From a virus, in IMG/VR virus record IMGVR_UViG_3300043449_001468, positions 1-62,199 of that record: DNA of 62,199 bases; one strand, written 5' to 3'. Shown one piece after another: positions 50,823 to 58,967 of this stretch. The position numbers and the translations under genes were made by a program. The notes under the pieces were generated by a model, which was given only the letters and a program-made list of their open reading frames with translations, made no database searches and was not told the origin of the DNA. Every line of letters begins with the position of its first letter. Positions within the stretch are counted from its first letter, which is position 1.

Positions 50823-51232
50823 TGCAACCGTTTAAGCAATACATGCAAGAATGCCTAGATGGCGGGGAATCACTCCCTGCCATCATGGGCACATCATATG
50901 CAGCAGATCTTCATGATGCGATCATGCGAGAAAGTATTAATTTCGCGATGCTTGATATCGTAGATACGACCGAGCATCCTGAGGTTGCCTATGAACGGAT
51001 CCGTGAAATTCTCACTGATGTTGGATATGAATTACCTCCAGCCTCTAGTCTGTCTGAGATCTTTGGACAAGAATCTGGAGAAGAGGTATTTGCTCTTGGA
51101 ATGAATACCCCGAACGCCCCCATGATATATCTATACTTTGCGTATAGTATCGACGAATCGGGGGGAGTTGAGATCTTAGCGGAACTGCTCACAGAGGATG
51201 AATTGGAAGAGTTAATCTCGAATGAGGACTAA
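50822..51232 (+). CDS. Small acidic protein with capsid-targeting-like N-terminus
   Basis: This 136-residue acidic protein starts MQPFKQYMQE followed by C, close to MQHFKQYIIE of the ligase-like protein and to the T4 capsid-targeting sequence. If cut by the head protease after the Glu, the mature protein would lack the first ten residues. The rest (YERIREILTDVGYELP, EILAELLTEDELEELI) is helical and unrecognised. It overlaps both neighbours by one base (TAATG). Confidence 0.65.
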   Translation: MQPFKQYMQECLDGGESLPAIMGTSYAADLHDAIMRESINFAMLDIVDTTEHPEVAYERIREILTDVGYELPPASSLSEIFGQESGEEVFALGMNTPNAPMIYLYFAYSIDESGGVEILAELLTEDELEELISNED

Positions 51233-51660
51233 TGTTTGATAATCTACACCGTGATAATGTTCTTTTGTTTGCCATAAAATCATATGACAAACCCAATTGT
51301 GTACTCAGTGAATTGGATGAGGATATTAAACATTTTAGTTATGTAAAAAGATTGTTTCGCCGATACCTCATACAGGGAGAACTAAAGGAACGACTCATAC
51401 TCAATCATCTGATGATACTCTATAATTTATTTGGGCCAGCGGCGACTCGGCTGCTCTTTTATCATAGCAAACCAGACGAATATGCGGCACTCAAGACTTT
51501 TTTGTTGTTTTTGAATTATCTACCTGATCGAATTGACGGGATACGAGGCACCACTATAGTATCATCAGATATACCGATTGACCCTGGCATCGTTCGCGCA
51601 CTACGAAAGTTAATGTCCAATGGAAGCCTTGCTCAAACTGTTGACCAAATTGAACCCTAA
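51232..51660 (+). CDS. Conserved phage protein, 142 residues
   Basis: The protein begins MFDNLHRDNVLLFAIKSYDKPNC and has HFSYVKRLFRRYLIQGELKERLILNHLMILYNLFGP, ATRLLFYHS and FLLFLNYLPD. I recall this pattern from many T4-like marine phages, next to small tail or head genes, without known function. It is helical and basic. Its end overlaps the next gene by 41 bases. Confidence 0.7.
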   Translation: MFDNLHRDNVLLFAIKSYDKPNCVLSELDEDIKHFSYVKRLFRRYLIQGELKERLILNHLMILYNLFGPAATRLLFYHSKPDEYAALKTFLLFLNYLPDRIDGIRGTTIVSSDIPIDPGIVRALRKLMSNGSLAQTVDQIEP

Positions 51661-51928
51661 GGCACACAATTCGTTTGCCTATAAAGTAATGGAATGGATT
51701 GTCATGATTACGATGATCTATGGTGTCTATGCGTCAGGTTCGGCAAGTCTCAATGCCGCAAAGTCAAACCGAGACGAACAACTTAGGGGATATGCGGTAC
51801 AGATGGGTATTAATCATGCCGAGATTTATGCCCTGAAAGAAGATGCTGAACAACTTCGTGCATGGAATAGAGCCCTCTCGGCGCGAATTAACCGACTTGA
51901 AGATATTGCACTGCGAAAGGTCAAATAA
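51620..51928 (+). CDS. Membrane protein with coiled coil (possible i-spanin-like)
   Basis: This 102-residue protein has one membrane segment near residues 22-42 (VMEWIVMITMIYGVYASG) followed by a coiled coil (EIYALKEDAEQLRAWNRALSARINRLEDIAL). An N-terminal anchor with a periplasmic coil is the plan of an inner spanin, which would fuse the membranes at lysis, and a holin-like gene lies nearby. A tail or head accessory role is equally possible. The start overlaps the upstream gene. Confidence 0.5.
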   Translation: MEALLKLLTKLNPKAHNSFAYKVMEWIVMITMIYGVYASGSASLNAAKSNRDEQLRGYAVQMGINHAEIYALKEDAEQLRAWNRALSARINRLEDIALRKVK

Positions 51929-52506
51929 TGCACCTCATCATTGAATCTGTAGCACCGCGTTTGGATGAGTATCTGCATACATTTTGCACGTTTGTGTGTG
52001 ATAAACTTGGTATCCTCACATGCCCCCCACTTTCTTTTGTGGAGAAAACTGGACACTCTTCGTTTGGCTCATATCATCCATCGAAAGGTACGGTCATCGT
52101 GGCCACCGGAGGTCGTCATGTGGCTGATATTCTGAGGACCTTGGCCCATGAACTGGTGCACGATGCACAGATCACTCAGAATTCTCCTCTAGATCTCGAA
52201 GGACTAGAATATGAGGCTAACGCAATTTCGGGTATGTTATTGCGGGATTGGAATCGAGCACATCCTGAGTTATATGGAGCCACGGAACCTGGTGTTGGGT
52301 CCGATGAAGAAGGAGAATCGCAAGGAGTCACATTCCCTGACACCACGAGACCTAGCGGGCCCATTGAATTTGTAGAAGAGATGACGGCTGGAGCGGGAGA
52401 TGTCGCTGGTATTGGGATTGGGCCTCAGGGAGAACCTCCTGTACGAAAATCTAGAATGCTGCGACGGGTGCCCAAGACCTTGAAGCAATTTGTAGGGAGG
52501 ACATGA
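51928..52506 (+). CDS. Putative zinc metallopeptidase
   Basis: This 192-residue protein has LAHELVHDAQ (HExxH) near residue 71 and LEYEANAISGMLLRDW about 22 residues later, whose Glu could be the third ligand (gluzincin type). The C-terminal third, with VEEMTAGAGDVAGIGIG, is flexible and has a pattern seen in other phage proteins. T4-like marine phages often carry such a gene in this position. It could process a virion protein or cell wall. Confidence 0.65.
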   Translation: MHLIIESVAPRLDEYLHTFCTFVCDKLGILTCPPLSFVEKTGHSSFGSYHPSKGTVIVATGGRHVADILRTLAHELVHDAQITQNSPLDLEGLEYEANAISGMLLRDWNRAHPELYGATEPGVGSDEEGESQGVTFPDTTRPSGPIEFVEEMTAGAGDVAGIGIGPQGEPPVRKSRMLRRVPKTLKQFVGRT

Positions 52507-52507
52507 T

Positions 52508-52582
52508 ATGAGTGGACCTGGAGATTTTTTCAAAGCGGCTGGTGGTATTCTGGCTCAGATTGCTCCAACTATTTCCCATTGA
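52508..52582 (+). pseudogene. Remnant: diverged 5' end of the holin-like gene
   Basis: A short frame encodes MSGPGDFFKAAGGILAQIAP, then TISH and a stop, 24 residues. It aligns with the start of the holin-like protein encoded after the endonuclease (TNTAKSILSAVAPTMA): the APT and the preceding hydrophobic helix match. It therefore looks like the cut-off 5' end of another allele of that gene, left beside the GIY-YIG insertion. It might still be translated, since GATATG follows AGGACATG closely. Confidence 0.6.
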
Positions 52583-52596
52583 GATAGGAATTTAAT

Positions 52597-53301
52597 GTGT
52601 TTACTATCTATACGATAACGAACGTGTTGAATGGAGAATTCTATATTGGATTTACCACCAAGAGCCCACATACTAGGTTCACTCAACATTGCGAGCCTGG
52701 TAATAAGAAGAATAACCATTTCCACAATGCCATCCATAAATATGGAAAACAAAATTTTACAGTAACTGTACTCGAAATGGGAGAAAATAGAGAGTATGGC
52801 AAAAATGTTGCCGAGAAATTATATATTAAATGGTTGAAGCCGCAGTACAATAAGACAGAAGGTGGGGATGGAGTTCTCGGACAAGCAGGAACAAAGAATC
52901 CATTTTATGGAAAAAGACACACAGAAGAGACACGGAAATTACTAAGTCAGAAATGTAAAGGCAGAAAACACACACCAGAGGAACGGGCAAAACAAAGCCT
53001 TGCTCAAATTGGAAAACCTCGCAAAAAGTCAAAGCCCCCTTGGAACAAAGGCATAAAAACTGGGCCCATTTCAGATGAGCACAGAGCTAAATTGAAGGGA
53101 AGGATTGTGTGGAATAAAGGAATTAAAACTGGTATGTTGCATTCCGAAGAATGGAAACAATACATGTCGGCAAAAATGACAGGTCGAGCGCAACGCCGAA
53201 CACAAACAAGATGCCCGCATTGCCAAAAAGTCGGGTCTACATCTAACATGAAGCGGTATCATTTCGACAAGTGTAAAAAGCCACTGGAGACGCACATATG
53301 A
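52597..53301 (+). CDS. GIY-YIG homing endonuclease
   Basis: This 234-residue protein begins FTIYTITNVLNGEFYIGFTTKSPHTRFTQH, a GIY-YIG core, with the catalytic Glu in VAEKLYIKWL, several NUMOD3-like motifs (NPFYGKRHTEETRKLLSQ, PPWNKGIKTGPISDEHRAKL, RIVWNKGIKTG) and a C-terminal zinc finger CPHCQKVGSTSNMKRYHFDKC. It uses GTG as start because the only nearby ATG is in another frame; AGGAA precedes it. It is inserted between a remnant of the holin-like gene and the intact gene. Its TGA overlaps the next ATG. Confidence 0.92.
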   Translation: MFTIYTITNVLNGEFYIGFTTKSPHTRFTQHCEPGNKKNNHFHNAIHKYGKQNFTVTVLEMGENREYGKNVAEKLYIKWLKPQYNKTEGGDGVLGQAGTKNPFYGKRHTEETRKLLSQKCKGRKHTPEERAKQSLAQIGKPRKKSKPPWNKGIKTGPISDEHRAKLKGRIVWNKGIKTGMLHSEEWKQYMSAKMTGRAQRRTQTRCPHCQKVGSTSNMKRYHFDKCKKPLETHI

Positions 53302-53834
53302 ATATGTCAGATATCACCAATACCGCCAAGAGTATACTATCTGCCGTTGCTCCAACGATGGCATCAGCATTTTTAGGTCCAATGGGTGGTATCGCTACAC
53401 AAAAGCTCATTAGTGCCCTTGGGCTTGCTCCTGACTCGACACATGAACAAACCATGCAAGCTCTTGCTGGAGCAACTCCAGATCAATTACTGGAAATTAA
53501 AAAAGCCGAGCAAGAGTTTATTGTGGACATGAAGCGATTGGATGTGGATATCCTGCGACTGGAAGCTGAAGATAAGGACTCAGCCAGGCGTCGAGAGGTG
53601 GAAACACAAGATTGGACGCCACGAGTCATTGCCGCATTAATCCTTGGCCTTTATGTTACAGTGCAATGGTATATCCTTGGAAATGTCATCGAGGCAAGTA
53701 TGAGAGAAATTGTCCTCAGATCCATGGGGACCCTAGACGCGGCCGTAGGGTTGGTGTTGGGTTATTATTTTGGTTCGTCCATTGGTTCACATGCCAAAGA
53801 TAAAACCATAGAAAGCATGCAAGGGAAATCCTAA
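53298..53834 (+). CDS. Holin-like membrane protein
   Basis: This 178-residue protein starts with an amphipathic KSILSAVAPTMASAFLGPMGG segment, has a charged middle (KKAEQEFIVDMKRL, DKDSARRREVETQDWTPR) and two membrane segments in the second half (VIAALILGLYVTVQWYIL and DAAVGLVLGYYFGSSIG). This matches the widespread phage 3TM-holin-like family, which forms membrane lesions that let endolysin out. Its start overlaps the homing endonuclease stop, which may make expression depend on translation of the intruder. Confidence 0.75.
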   Translation: MNMSDITNTAKSILSAVAPTMASAFLGPMGGIATQKLISALGLAPDSTHEQTMQALAGATPDQLLEIKKAEQEFIVDMKRLDVDILRLEAEDKDSARRREVETQDWTPRVIAALILGLYVTVQWYILGNVIEASMREIVLRSMGTLDAAVGLVLGYYFGSSIGSHAKDKTIESMQGKS

Positions 53835-54274
53835 TGGCACCAGAGATGGATGTTCTACCAGAGTGCCAAAAAGGATTCACCGACATTAGGCTTGCCGTCG
53901 GGCTGATGGAACGAGATATTCTCACGCACGGAAAGGTTCTCGATAAACTAACCGAAGCTGTCGAGAAGATTCAGGAGATGAATGCCTCATTGGTACGCAT
54001 GATTGACCTCCAAGAACTCAAGCATGATGGGCATGTGAAATTTGAGGATACCACAACGGAAGAGTTAAAGGAAATCTCAACTCGTATCGATGTGGTACAC
54101 AAGGCGGTCTTTGAAGTGGCCTCTGGTGTTCCCACTCAACCAAATGAGGATGTCAATGCAACCCTCAAAGAACTTAATAAATGGCGATGGATCCTTGTGG
54201 GTATGGTATTCATACTGGGATGGTTAATTGCCCATATCAAATGGTCTGTGCTGGCCCAATTGTTCGGAGGATAA
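53834..54274 (+). CDS. Coiled-coil protein with C-terminal membrane anchor
   Basis: This 146-residue protein is a long helix/coiled coil (RLAVGLMERDILTHGKVLDKLTEAVEKIQEMNASL) ending in a single membrane segment, WRWILVGMVFILGWLIAHI. Tail-anchored small proteins of this kind follow holin genes and may act as antiholin or spanin partner. It overlaps the holin-like gene by one base. Confidence 0.6.
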   Translation: MAPEMDVLPECQKGFTDIRLAVGLMERDILTHGKVLDKLTEAVEKIQEMNASLVRMIDLQELKHDGHVKFEDTTTEELKEISTRIDVVHKAVFEVASGVPTQPNEDVNATLKELNKWRWILVGMVFILGWLIAHIKWSVLAQLFGG

Positions 54275-54276
54275 AC

Positions 54277-54339
54277 ATGTCTAATCTTATCCTTCGTCGA
54301 TTATACCCCGAACCCTTCATTGTAAACTGTGGCTGGTAA
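54277..54339 (+). CDS. Possible 20-residue peptide
   Basis: A short frame starting MSNLILRRLYPEPFIVNCGW follows GGAGG by six bases. It may be a real micropeptide, or a remnant. The rest of the interval up to 54383 shows nothing else. Confidence 0.25.
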   Translation: MSNLILRRLYPEPFIVNCGW

Positions 54340-54383
54340 TAGTCGATACTAACTACCTGCAACACTTTTATAGATTGGGAAAT

Positions 54384-54743
54384 ATGAAAACACTTATAGA
54401 GTTTATCGGCGAATCCAAACAATCCAAACATCCTATATTTGCGGGATTAAAACTTCCCAGTGGCCGTGAATCCAGTTATGACCACGTAAAAGGCGAATAT
54501 CGCTGGGTCAAGCATGGAGGATATGCAGATGCGCCGATAAAAAGTCTTTCTGATTCTATAGACAAGCAACGATGGAAAAAGCTTGATCCCACCGACCACT
54601 CCTCTCCAGATGGAAACGTGATGGGGCTCGGAACTCATTATCGTAATGGTGAACATGTGCTATCCATGCATTCCCTGTATGGTAGCACAAAACATAACAA
54701 CTACCATACTATTTCACTTGTCCACAAGCCCGTTAAGAAATAA
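54384..54743 (+). CDS. Small protein with capsid-targeting-like N-terminus
   Basis: This 119-residue basic protein starts MKTLIEFIGE followed by S, very close to the T4 capsid-targeting sequence MKTYQEFIAE, and carries IGE as an (I/L)xE cleavage site. The mature part is His- and Lys-rich (SKQSKHP, DHVKGEYRWVKHGGYAD) with LSMHSLYGSTKHNNYHTISLVH at the end. It could be an internal head protein injected with DNA. GGGAAA precedes the ATG. Confidence 0.6.
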   Translation: MKTLIEFIGESKQSKHPIFAGLKLPSGRESSYDHVKGEYRWVKHGGYADAPIKSLSDSIDKQRWKKLDPTDHSSPDGNVMGLGTHYRNGEHVLSMHSLYGSTKHNNYHTISLVHKPVKK

Positions 54744-54746
54744 GTC

Positions 54747-54775
54747 TTGCATTCTCCTTTGTTTTGATATATACT
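54747..54775 (+). promoter_or_regulatory. Sigma-70-like promoter for primase
   Basis: TATACT at 54770-54775 is preceded after 17 bases by TTGCAT (54747-54752), a weak -35. The expected +1, near 54782, is about three bases before the ATG at 54785, and no Shine-Dalgarno sequence lies between. Confidence 0.55.
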
Positions 54776-54784
54776 AGATACACT

Positions 54785-55846
54785 ATGTCTCTTCATGTAG
54801 ATTTGAAATATGCCAGTTTACTTGCCTGCCATCTGGAAAAATTCACCCGCAAGGGAGATTATCTCTTCAATTTCAGGTGCCCTCTTTGTGGGGACTCTCA
54901 AACCAAAAAAACAAAGTGTCGTGGCTACATATATCGAGCACGTCAGCGCCTGAAATTCAAATGCCACAATTGCCTTGAAAATCAATGGCTCGGCGCGATT
55001 ATTAAACAGGTCGCGCCAACCCTCTATAAGGAATATATACTTGAGACGTTCTTGGGCACGCCATCTGTCCTAGCACCTCCACAAAGTCGAAGTATTGTGC
55101 AAGGCCCCGATACGGGCATGAGATTTGGCCTCGTTGAGCCTCAAATCTATCAGCATGCAGAAAAGATTTCTGATCTGCCAGAAGCGCACTATTGCCGTCA
55201 GTATGTAAAGTCGCGTCAAATACCCGTTCAGTTCTGGAATAAACTATACTTTACGGCACACTATAAAGATTTTTTGGATGAGGTGTTTCCCGAACATGGG
55301 AAACCAGTCAAAGACGATGCGCGACTGGTGATCCCATACTACTCACCATATGGGGAAGTTGTTGCGGTTACAGGGCGTGCCCTGGAAAATGGCAATAACA
55401 AAATTCGATATGTCACGGTGCGAGCACCCCAAGATACCCATAAGCTGATCTATGGGCTGGATCGTGTCGATCAAGGTAAGCGGGTATTGGTGGTCGAAGG
55501 TCCATTGGATTCATTGTTTCTCGACAACGCGGTGGCATCCGGGGACGCCAATCTGATCGCCGTGGAAGCCTCATTGTCGGCCGCTCAAGTGACCCTCATC
55601 TACGATAACGAAAAACGCAATGCGGATATCGTGCGCCAGATGGAACGTGCCATCAATATGGGTCATTCGGTGGTCATCTGGCCTGACTGGCTGAAAGAAA
55701 AAGATATCAATGCAATGATCCTGGCTGGAAATTCGCAAGCGGTCATACACAGTATTATACATAGTCATACATATTCAGGATTGAGAGCGTTGGTGCATCT
55801 TAACAATTGGAAGAAAACTCCAAGCAGAAAGGAAATGTTGGTATGA
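54785..55846 (+). CDS. 61: DNA primase gp61
   Basis: This 353-residue primase has an N-terminal zinc ribbon, CPLCGDSQTKK and FKCHNC, as in gp61 and DnaG. The TOPRIM-type core shows RLVIPYYSPYGEVVAVTGRAL and RVLVVEGPLDSLFLDNA (catalytic Glu), then VTLIYDNEKRN. It makes RNA primers at the fork with helicase gp41. I chose ATG 54785 because SLHVDLKYASLL starts the protein naturally; the near-adjacent promoter suggests a leaderless mRNA. Its stop overlaps the thyX start. Confidence 0.88.
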   Translation: MSLHVDLKYASLLACHLEKFTRKGDYLFNFRCPLCGDSQTKKTKCRGYIYRARQRLKFKCHNCLENQWLGAIIKQVAPTLYKEYILETFLGTPSVLAPPQSRSIVQGPDTGMRFGLVEPQIYQHAEKISDLPEAHYCRQYVKSRQIPVQFWNKLYFTAHYKDFLDEVFPEHGKPVKDDARLVIPYYSPYGEVVAVTGRALENGNNKIRYVTVRAPQDTHKLIYGLDRVDQGKRVLVVEGPLDSLFLDNAVASGDANLIAVEASLSAAQVTLIYDNEKRNADIVRQMERAINMGHSVVIWPDWLKEKDINAMILAGNSQAVIHSIIHSHTYSGLRALVHLNNWKKTPSRKEMLV

Positions 55847-56538
55847 ATGTTGGTATGAATGATGCGGTTAAATTATTGGACCATGGGCATGTGCGATTGG
55901 TGGATCATATGGGCTCTGACCTCTCGATTGTTCGATCTGCCCGGGTGAGTTATAACGCCGAATGGCGCTCAGGTGAAGATGAAGGTAAAGATTCCAAGTT
56001 GATCAATTATCTGATCAAGAATCGACACACCACACCTTTTGAATCGGTAACATTTACCTTTGAGGTGAAGGCGCCTATCATGGTCTTTCGCCAATGGCAC
56101 CGCCACAGAACGTGGGCATATAATGAGGTCTCCGCACGATACACAGAGTTGCCTGAGGAATACTATATCCCTGCCCTAGAGGTAATCACTTTACAGTCGG
56201 CGAGCAATAAACAAATGCGAACTGATGAATTGCATCCCCAGGGAGAACTGATTCGCAAGATCATGCGAGAATCAAACGAGCGATCCTTTGCGGCCTATAA
56301 ACAATTATTGGGTATTGGGTGCCCCAGAGAACTGGCGCGTTCGGTATTGCCCGTGGCTACATACTCACATATGTTTGCCACCACAAATTTACACAACATG
56401 CTGCATTTCCTGGGTCTCAGATGCCATACCCATGCTCAACATGAAATCCGAGTCTATGCAGTCGCCATGTTAGAACTCATTCGCCCAATTGTCCCTGTGA
56501 CGATTGCGGCATGGGAAGAACATTACAACAAGAAGTAA
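55843..56538 (+). CDS. thyX: Flavin-dependent thymidylate synthase ThyX
   Basis: This 231-residue enzyme has the ThyX signature RHRTWAYNEVSARY (RHRxxSxNExSxRY with the Ser replaced by Ala) after APIMVFRQWH, plus HTTPFESVTFTF. It methylates dUMP to dTMP using methylene-tetrahydrofolate and FAD, and is fed by the dCMP deaminase at 14925. The start region is a tandem 12-bp duplication (ATGTTGGTATGA twice), giving two possible starts, 55843 and 55855. It overlaps the primase stop. Confidence 0.93.
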   Translation: MNVGMNDAVKLLDHGHVRLVDHMGSDLSIVRSARVSYNAEWRSGEDEGKDSKLINYLIKNRHTTPFESVTFTFEVKAPIMVFRQWHRHRTWAYNEVSARYTELPEEYYIPALEVITLQSASNKQMRTDELHPQGELIRKIMRESNERSFAAYKQLLGIGCPRELARSVLPVATYSHMFATTNLHNMLHFLGLRCHTHAQHEIRVYAVAMLELIRPIVPVTIAAWEEHYNKK

Positions 56539-56547
56539 GGAACATTC

Positions 56548-58329
56548 ATGGATACACCACTCTACGAACCAACAGGATTTTCACTCAAGATTTTCAAGGA
56601 TCGCTATGCCTTCACTCCGGAAGAATCGTGGGCCGAAGCCTGCGAACGTGTGGCGCGCCAGATGTCGGTCGCCGAGACGCCAGAAAAACAAAGGACTTAT
56701 GTGGAAAAGTTTTATACGATCCTATCGTCGAATTTATTTGTGCCCGGTGGTAGAATTTGGTACAACTCAGGGCGACCGAACCCACAGCTCCTCAACTGCT
56801 TTGTGCTAAACCCCAACAAAGATAGCAAGGAAGGATGGGGAGAGTCGGCAAGAAACATGATCATCACGTCCATGACGGGCGGTGGATGTGGAGATGATTT
56901 TTCCGATGTGCGGCCCAAAGGTGCCAGCATTGCAGGTCAACGAGGTGCCGCTCCAGGGGCCGTAGAGTTGATGCGACTGATTGATAATTGTGCTGGTCCT
57001 ATCAGGAATGGGGGCCAACGCCGAGTCGCACTCATGTTTTCTCTGGACCTGGATCATCCTGACATTGAAGAATTCCTGAGTGCCAAATTGACCAAAGGAG
57101 AGTTGACCCATGCGAATGTGTCGGTACGCTCCAAGCATACCAAAGCCTTCATCAAAGCCGTCAAAGAGGATGGGGATTGGGAACTGCATTGGAAGGGTCA
57201 ATACAAGAAGACAATCAAGGCCCGGACTTTGTGGGATACCATCGTCAGGAATGCCTACAATTCTGCGGAGCCTGGGTTCCTCAATTGGGAATTGGTCGAA
57301 CATGAATCGAATATTTATTATATCGAGCCATTGTGTACCACGAATCCATGCGGCGAAATTGCCCTGGAACCGTTCGGCAACTGCTGTCTAGGGCATATCG
57401 TATTGTCGAGGTTTGTCGAAGATGGTGCGATTAACTATGCAAAACTAGGCGATACAATCAGATTGGGGGTTCGATTCTTGGACAATGTGCTCTCCGTGAA
57501 TCACTATCCCCTTCCAGAGATGAAGATCAAGGCCAACAATCTTCGGCGCGTTGGTTTGGGTACCACGGCACTCGCCGATACCCTTGCTCTCTTGGGATAT
57601 CGTTATGGTTCTGAAGAAGGTAATAAAGTTGTGGATAAACTCTATCGATTTATCTCCAAAGCGGCCTATGAGGCCTCGATTCTCTTGGCCGTAGAAAAAG
57701 GTCCATTTCCTCTTTGTGATCCCGCGAAGCACGTTGAATCCGGATTCATCTCTCGCATGCCCAGTAAGACCAAGAGTCTGATACTCGAACATGGTATCCG
57801 TAACTGCATGCTCTTGACCCAAGCGCCTACTGGTACTGTGAGCATACTTAGTGAGAATTGCAGTGCGGGCATAGAACCATTATTTTCGCCTGCCTATGAG
57901 CGCAGATATTGGGAAGGAGAGACACGCAAAACGGAATTGGTTTTTCATCCCCTCTTTGAGCGATTCATGCGGGAAGGGAAAACGGTCGATCATTTTGTGG
58001 GCTCTCGTGATCTATCGGTGCGGGATCATCTTGAGCTCCAAAAGATTGTACAGAAGCATGTGGATAACGCCGTTTCGAAAACCATCAACATTCCCCATGA
58101 CTATCCCATCGAGGACATGGAGAAAGCGTGGCTCGAATACCTACCCTATCTCAAGGGCACCACGTTCTATCGGGAATCAACTCGTGGATTTATTAATGCC
58201 GCGGGAGATGTGGAACTACCACCACTGTCGGCGATTCCTTTGAAAGATGCCAAACGTCGATTCAAAGAAACTCACACCACAGGCACCGAAGGTACCATGG
58301 AATGTCCATCAGGTGTGTGTCAGATCTAG
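56548..58329 (+). CDS. nrdJ: Class II (adenosylcobalamin-dependent) ribonucleotide reductase
   Basis: This 593-residue reductase has LLNCFVLN, an early active-site Cys region, TSMTGGGCGDDFSDVRP, the thiyl-bearing TTNPCGEIALEPFGNC, APTGTVSILSENCSAGIEPLF and a C-terminal redox pair in ECPSGVCQI. Its single-chain form and lack of a nrdB partner, with APTGTVS, fit the class II NrdJ type rather than class I. It converts ribonucleotides to deoxyribonucleotides using coenzyme B12. This links it to the CobT/CobS-like pair at 10387-13989. It precedes small genes and follows thyX. Confidence 0.88.
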   Translation: MDTPLYEPTGFSLKIFKDRYAFTPEESWAEACERVARQMSVAETPEKQRTYVEKFYTILSSNLFVPGGRIWYNSGRPNPQLLNCFVLNPNKDSKEGWGESARNMIITSMTGGGCGDDFSDVRPKGASIAGQRGAAPGAVELMRLIDNCAGPIRNGGQRRVALMFSLDLDHPDIEEFLSAKLTKGELTHANVSVRSKHTKAFIKAVKEDGDWELHWKGQYKKTIKARTLWDTIVRNAYNSAEPGFLNWELVEHESNIYYIEPLCTTNPCGEIALEPFGNCCLGHIVLSRFVEDGAINYAKLGDTIRLGVRFLDNVLSVNHYPLPEMKIKANNLRRVGLGTTALADTLALLGYRYGSEEGNKVVDKLYRFISKAAYEASILLAVEKGPFPLCDPAKHVESGFISRMPSKTKSLILEHGIRNCMLLTQAPTGTVSILSENCSAGIEPLFSPAYERRYWEGETRKTELVFHPLFERFMREGKTVDHFVGSRDLSVRDHLELQKIVQKHVDNAVSKTINIPHDYPIEDMEKAWLEYLPYLKGTTFYRESTRGFINAAGDVELPPLSAIPLKDAKRRFKETHTTGTEGTMECPSGVCQI

Positions 58330-58341
58330 AGGAGGCACATA

Positions 58342-58725
58342 ATGAAAACGATTTTAGTGACAGTCATGATCCTGATGCTCTCAGGATGTTCTCTCTTCTT
58401 CATTCCTGTTTTTGATTCCAAGGAGTACGATACGCTTATTGAGATTGCCGCCAGCAGCTCTAGAGGCACCTGCACAACAGAAGAGACCGCGCATTTGGCA
58501 CGGCTGACAAATTATTTGCGATATTACACCGAATATCTTCCTCATAATGACCGCATTCATCTGGGGGTCATGGAACTCCAGCACACCGTCGATTCACTCC
58601 ATGCACAGACACTTAGGGAGTCCCTGGATCTTCCGATCACACCCACCTATTGTGCGTTGCGCCTTCGGGTCATCCATCGCATGGCGACGACCTTGGCCTT
58701 CGCCGCAGGGAGTAAAGCCTCATGA
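58342..58725 (+). CDS. Lipoprotein, 127 residues
   Basis: The N-terminus MKTILVTVMILMLSGCSLFF is a lipoprotein signal peptide with lipobox LSGC, so Cys16 would be lipidated. The mature part is helical with two further Cys (GTCTTEET, TYCALRL). It may be an outer spanin, a superinfection protein or an unknown envelope protein. GAGGAGG lies close before the ATG. It overlaps the next gene by four bases. Confidence 0.65.
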   Translation: MKTILVTVMILMLSGCSLFFIPVFDSKEYDTLIEIAASSSRGTCTTEETAHLARLTNYLRYYTEYLPHNDRIHLGVMELQHTVDSLHAQTLRESLDLPITPTYCALRLRVIHRMATTLAFAAGSKAS

Positions 58726-58967
58726 GTATTGCCACCCTGTTGACCTCACATGATACCAGCGCACAGGATCTCGGGTATCTACTTTCGGATATCGAAACGG
58801 CACTCAAGAGCAAGGCGTTGACGCAACAAGAATATGTGATCCTGATGGGTGATGTGGAGAGACTCCGCTTAATCGTAAAGTCCTCTAATAATCTCCAGCT
58901 TGATCAGGCGGCCCATGAGGCTATCGTGGGGGTGATTTCGCTGGCCAGTCTACTCAAGGTTCTCTGA
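58722..58967 (+). CDS. Hypothetical 81-residue protein
   Basis: A small helical protein (DLGYLLSDIETALKSKALTQQEYVILMGDVERLRLIV) with a hydrophobic C-terminus. Not recognised. It overlaps the lipoprotein gene by four bases and the DUF1353-like gene by one, so the three are co-translated; a link to lysis or a tail function is possible. Confidence 0.6.
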   Translation: MSIATLLTSHDTSAQDLGYLLSDIETALKSKALTQQEYVILMGDVERLRLIVKSSNNLQLDQAAHEAIVGVISLASLLKVL

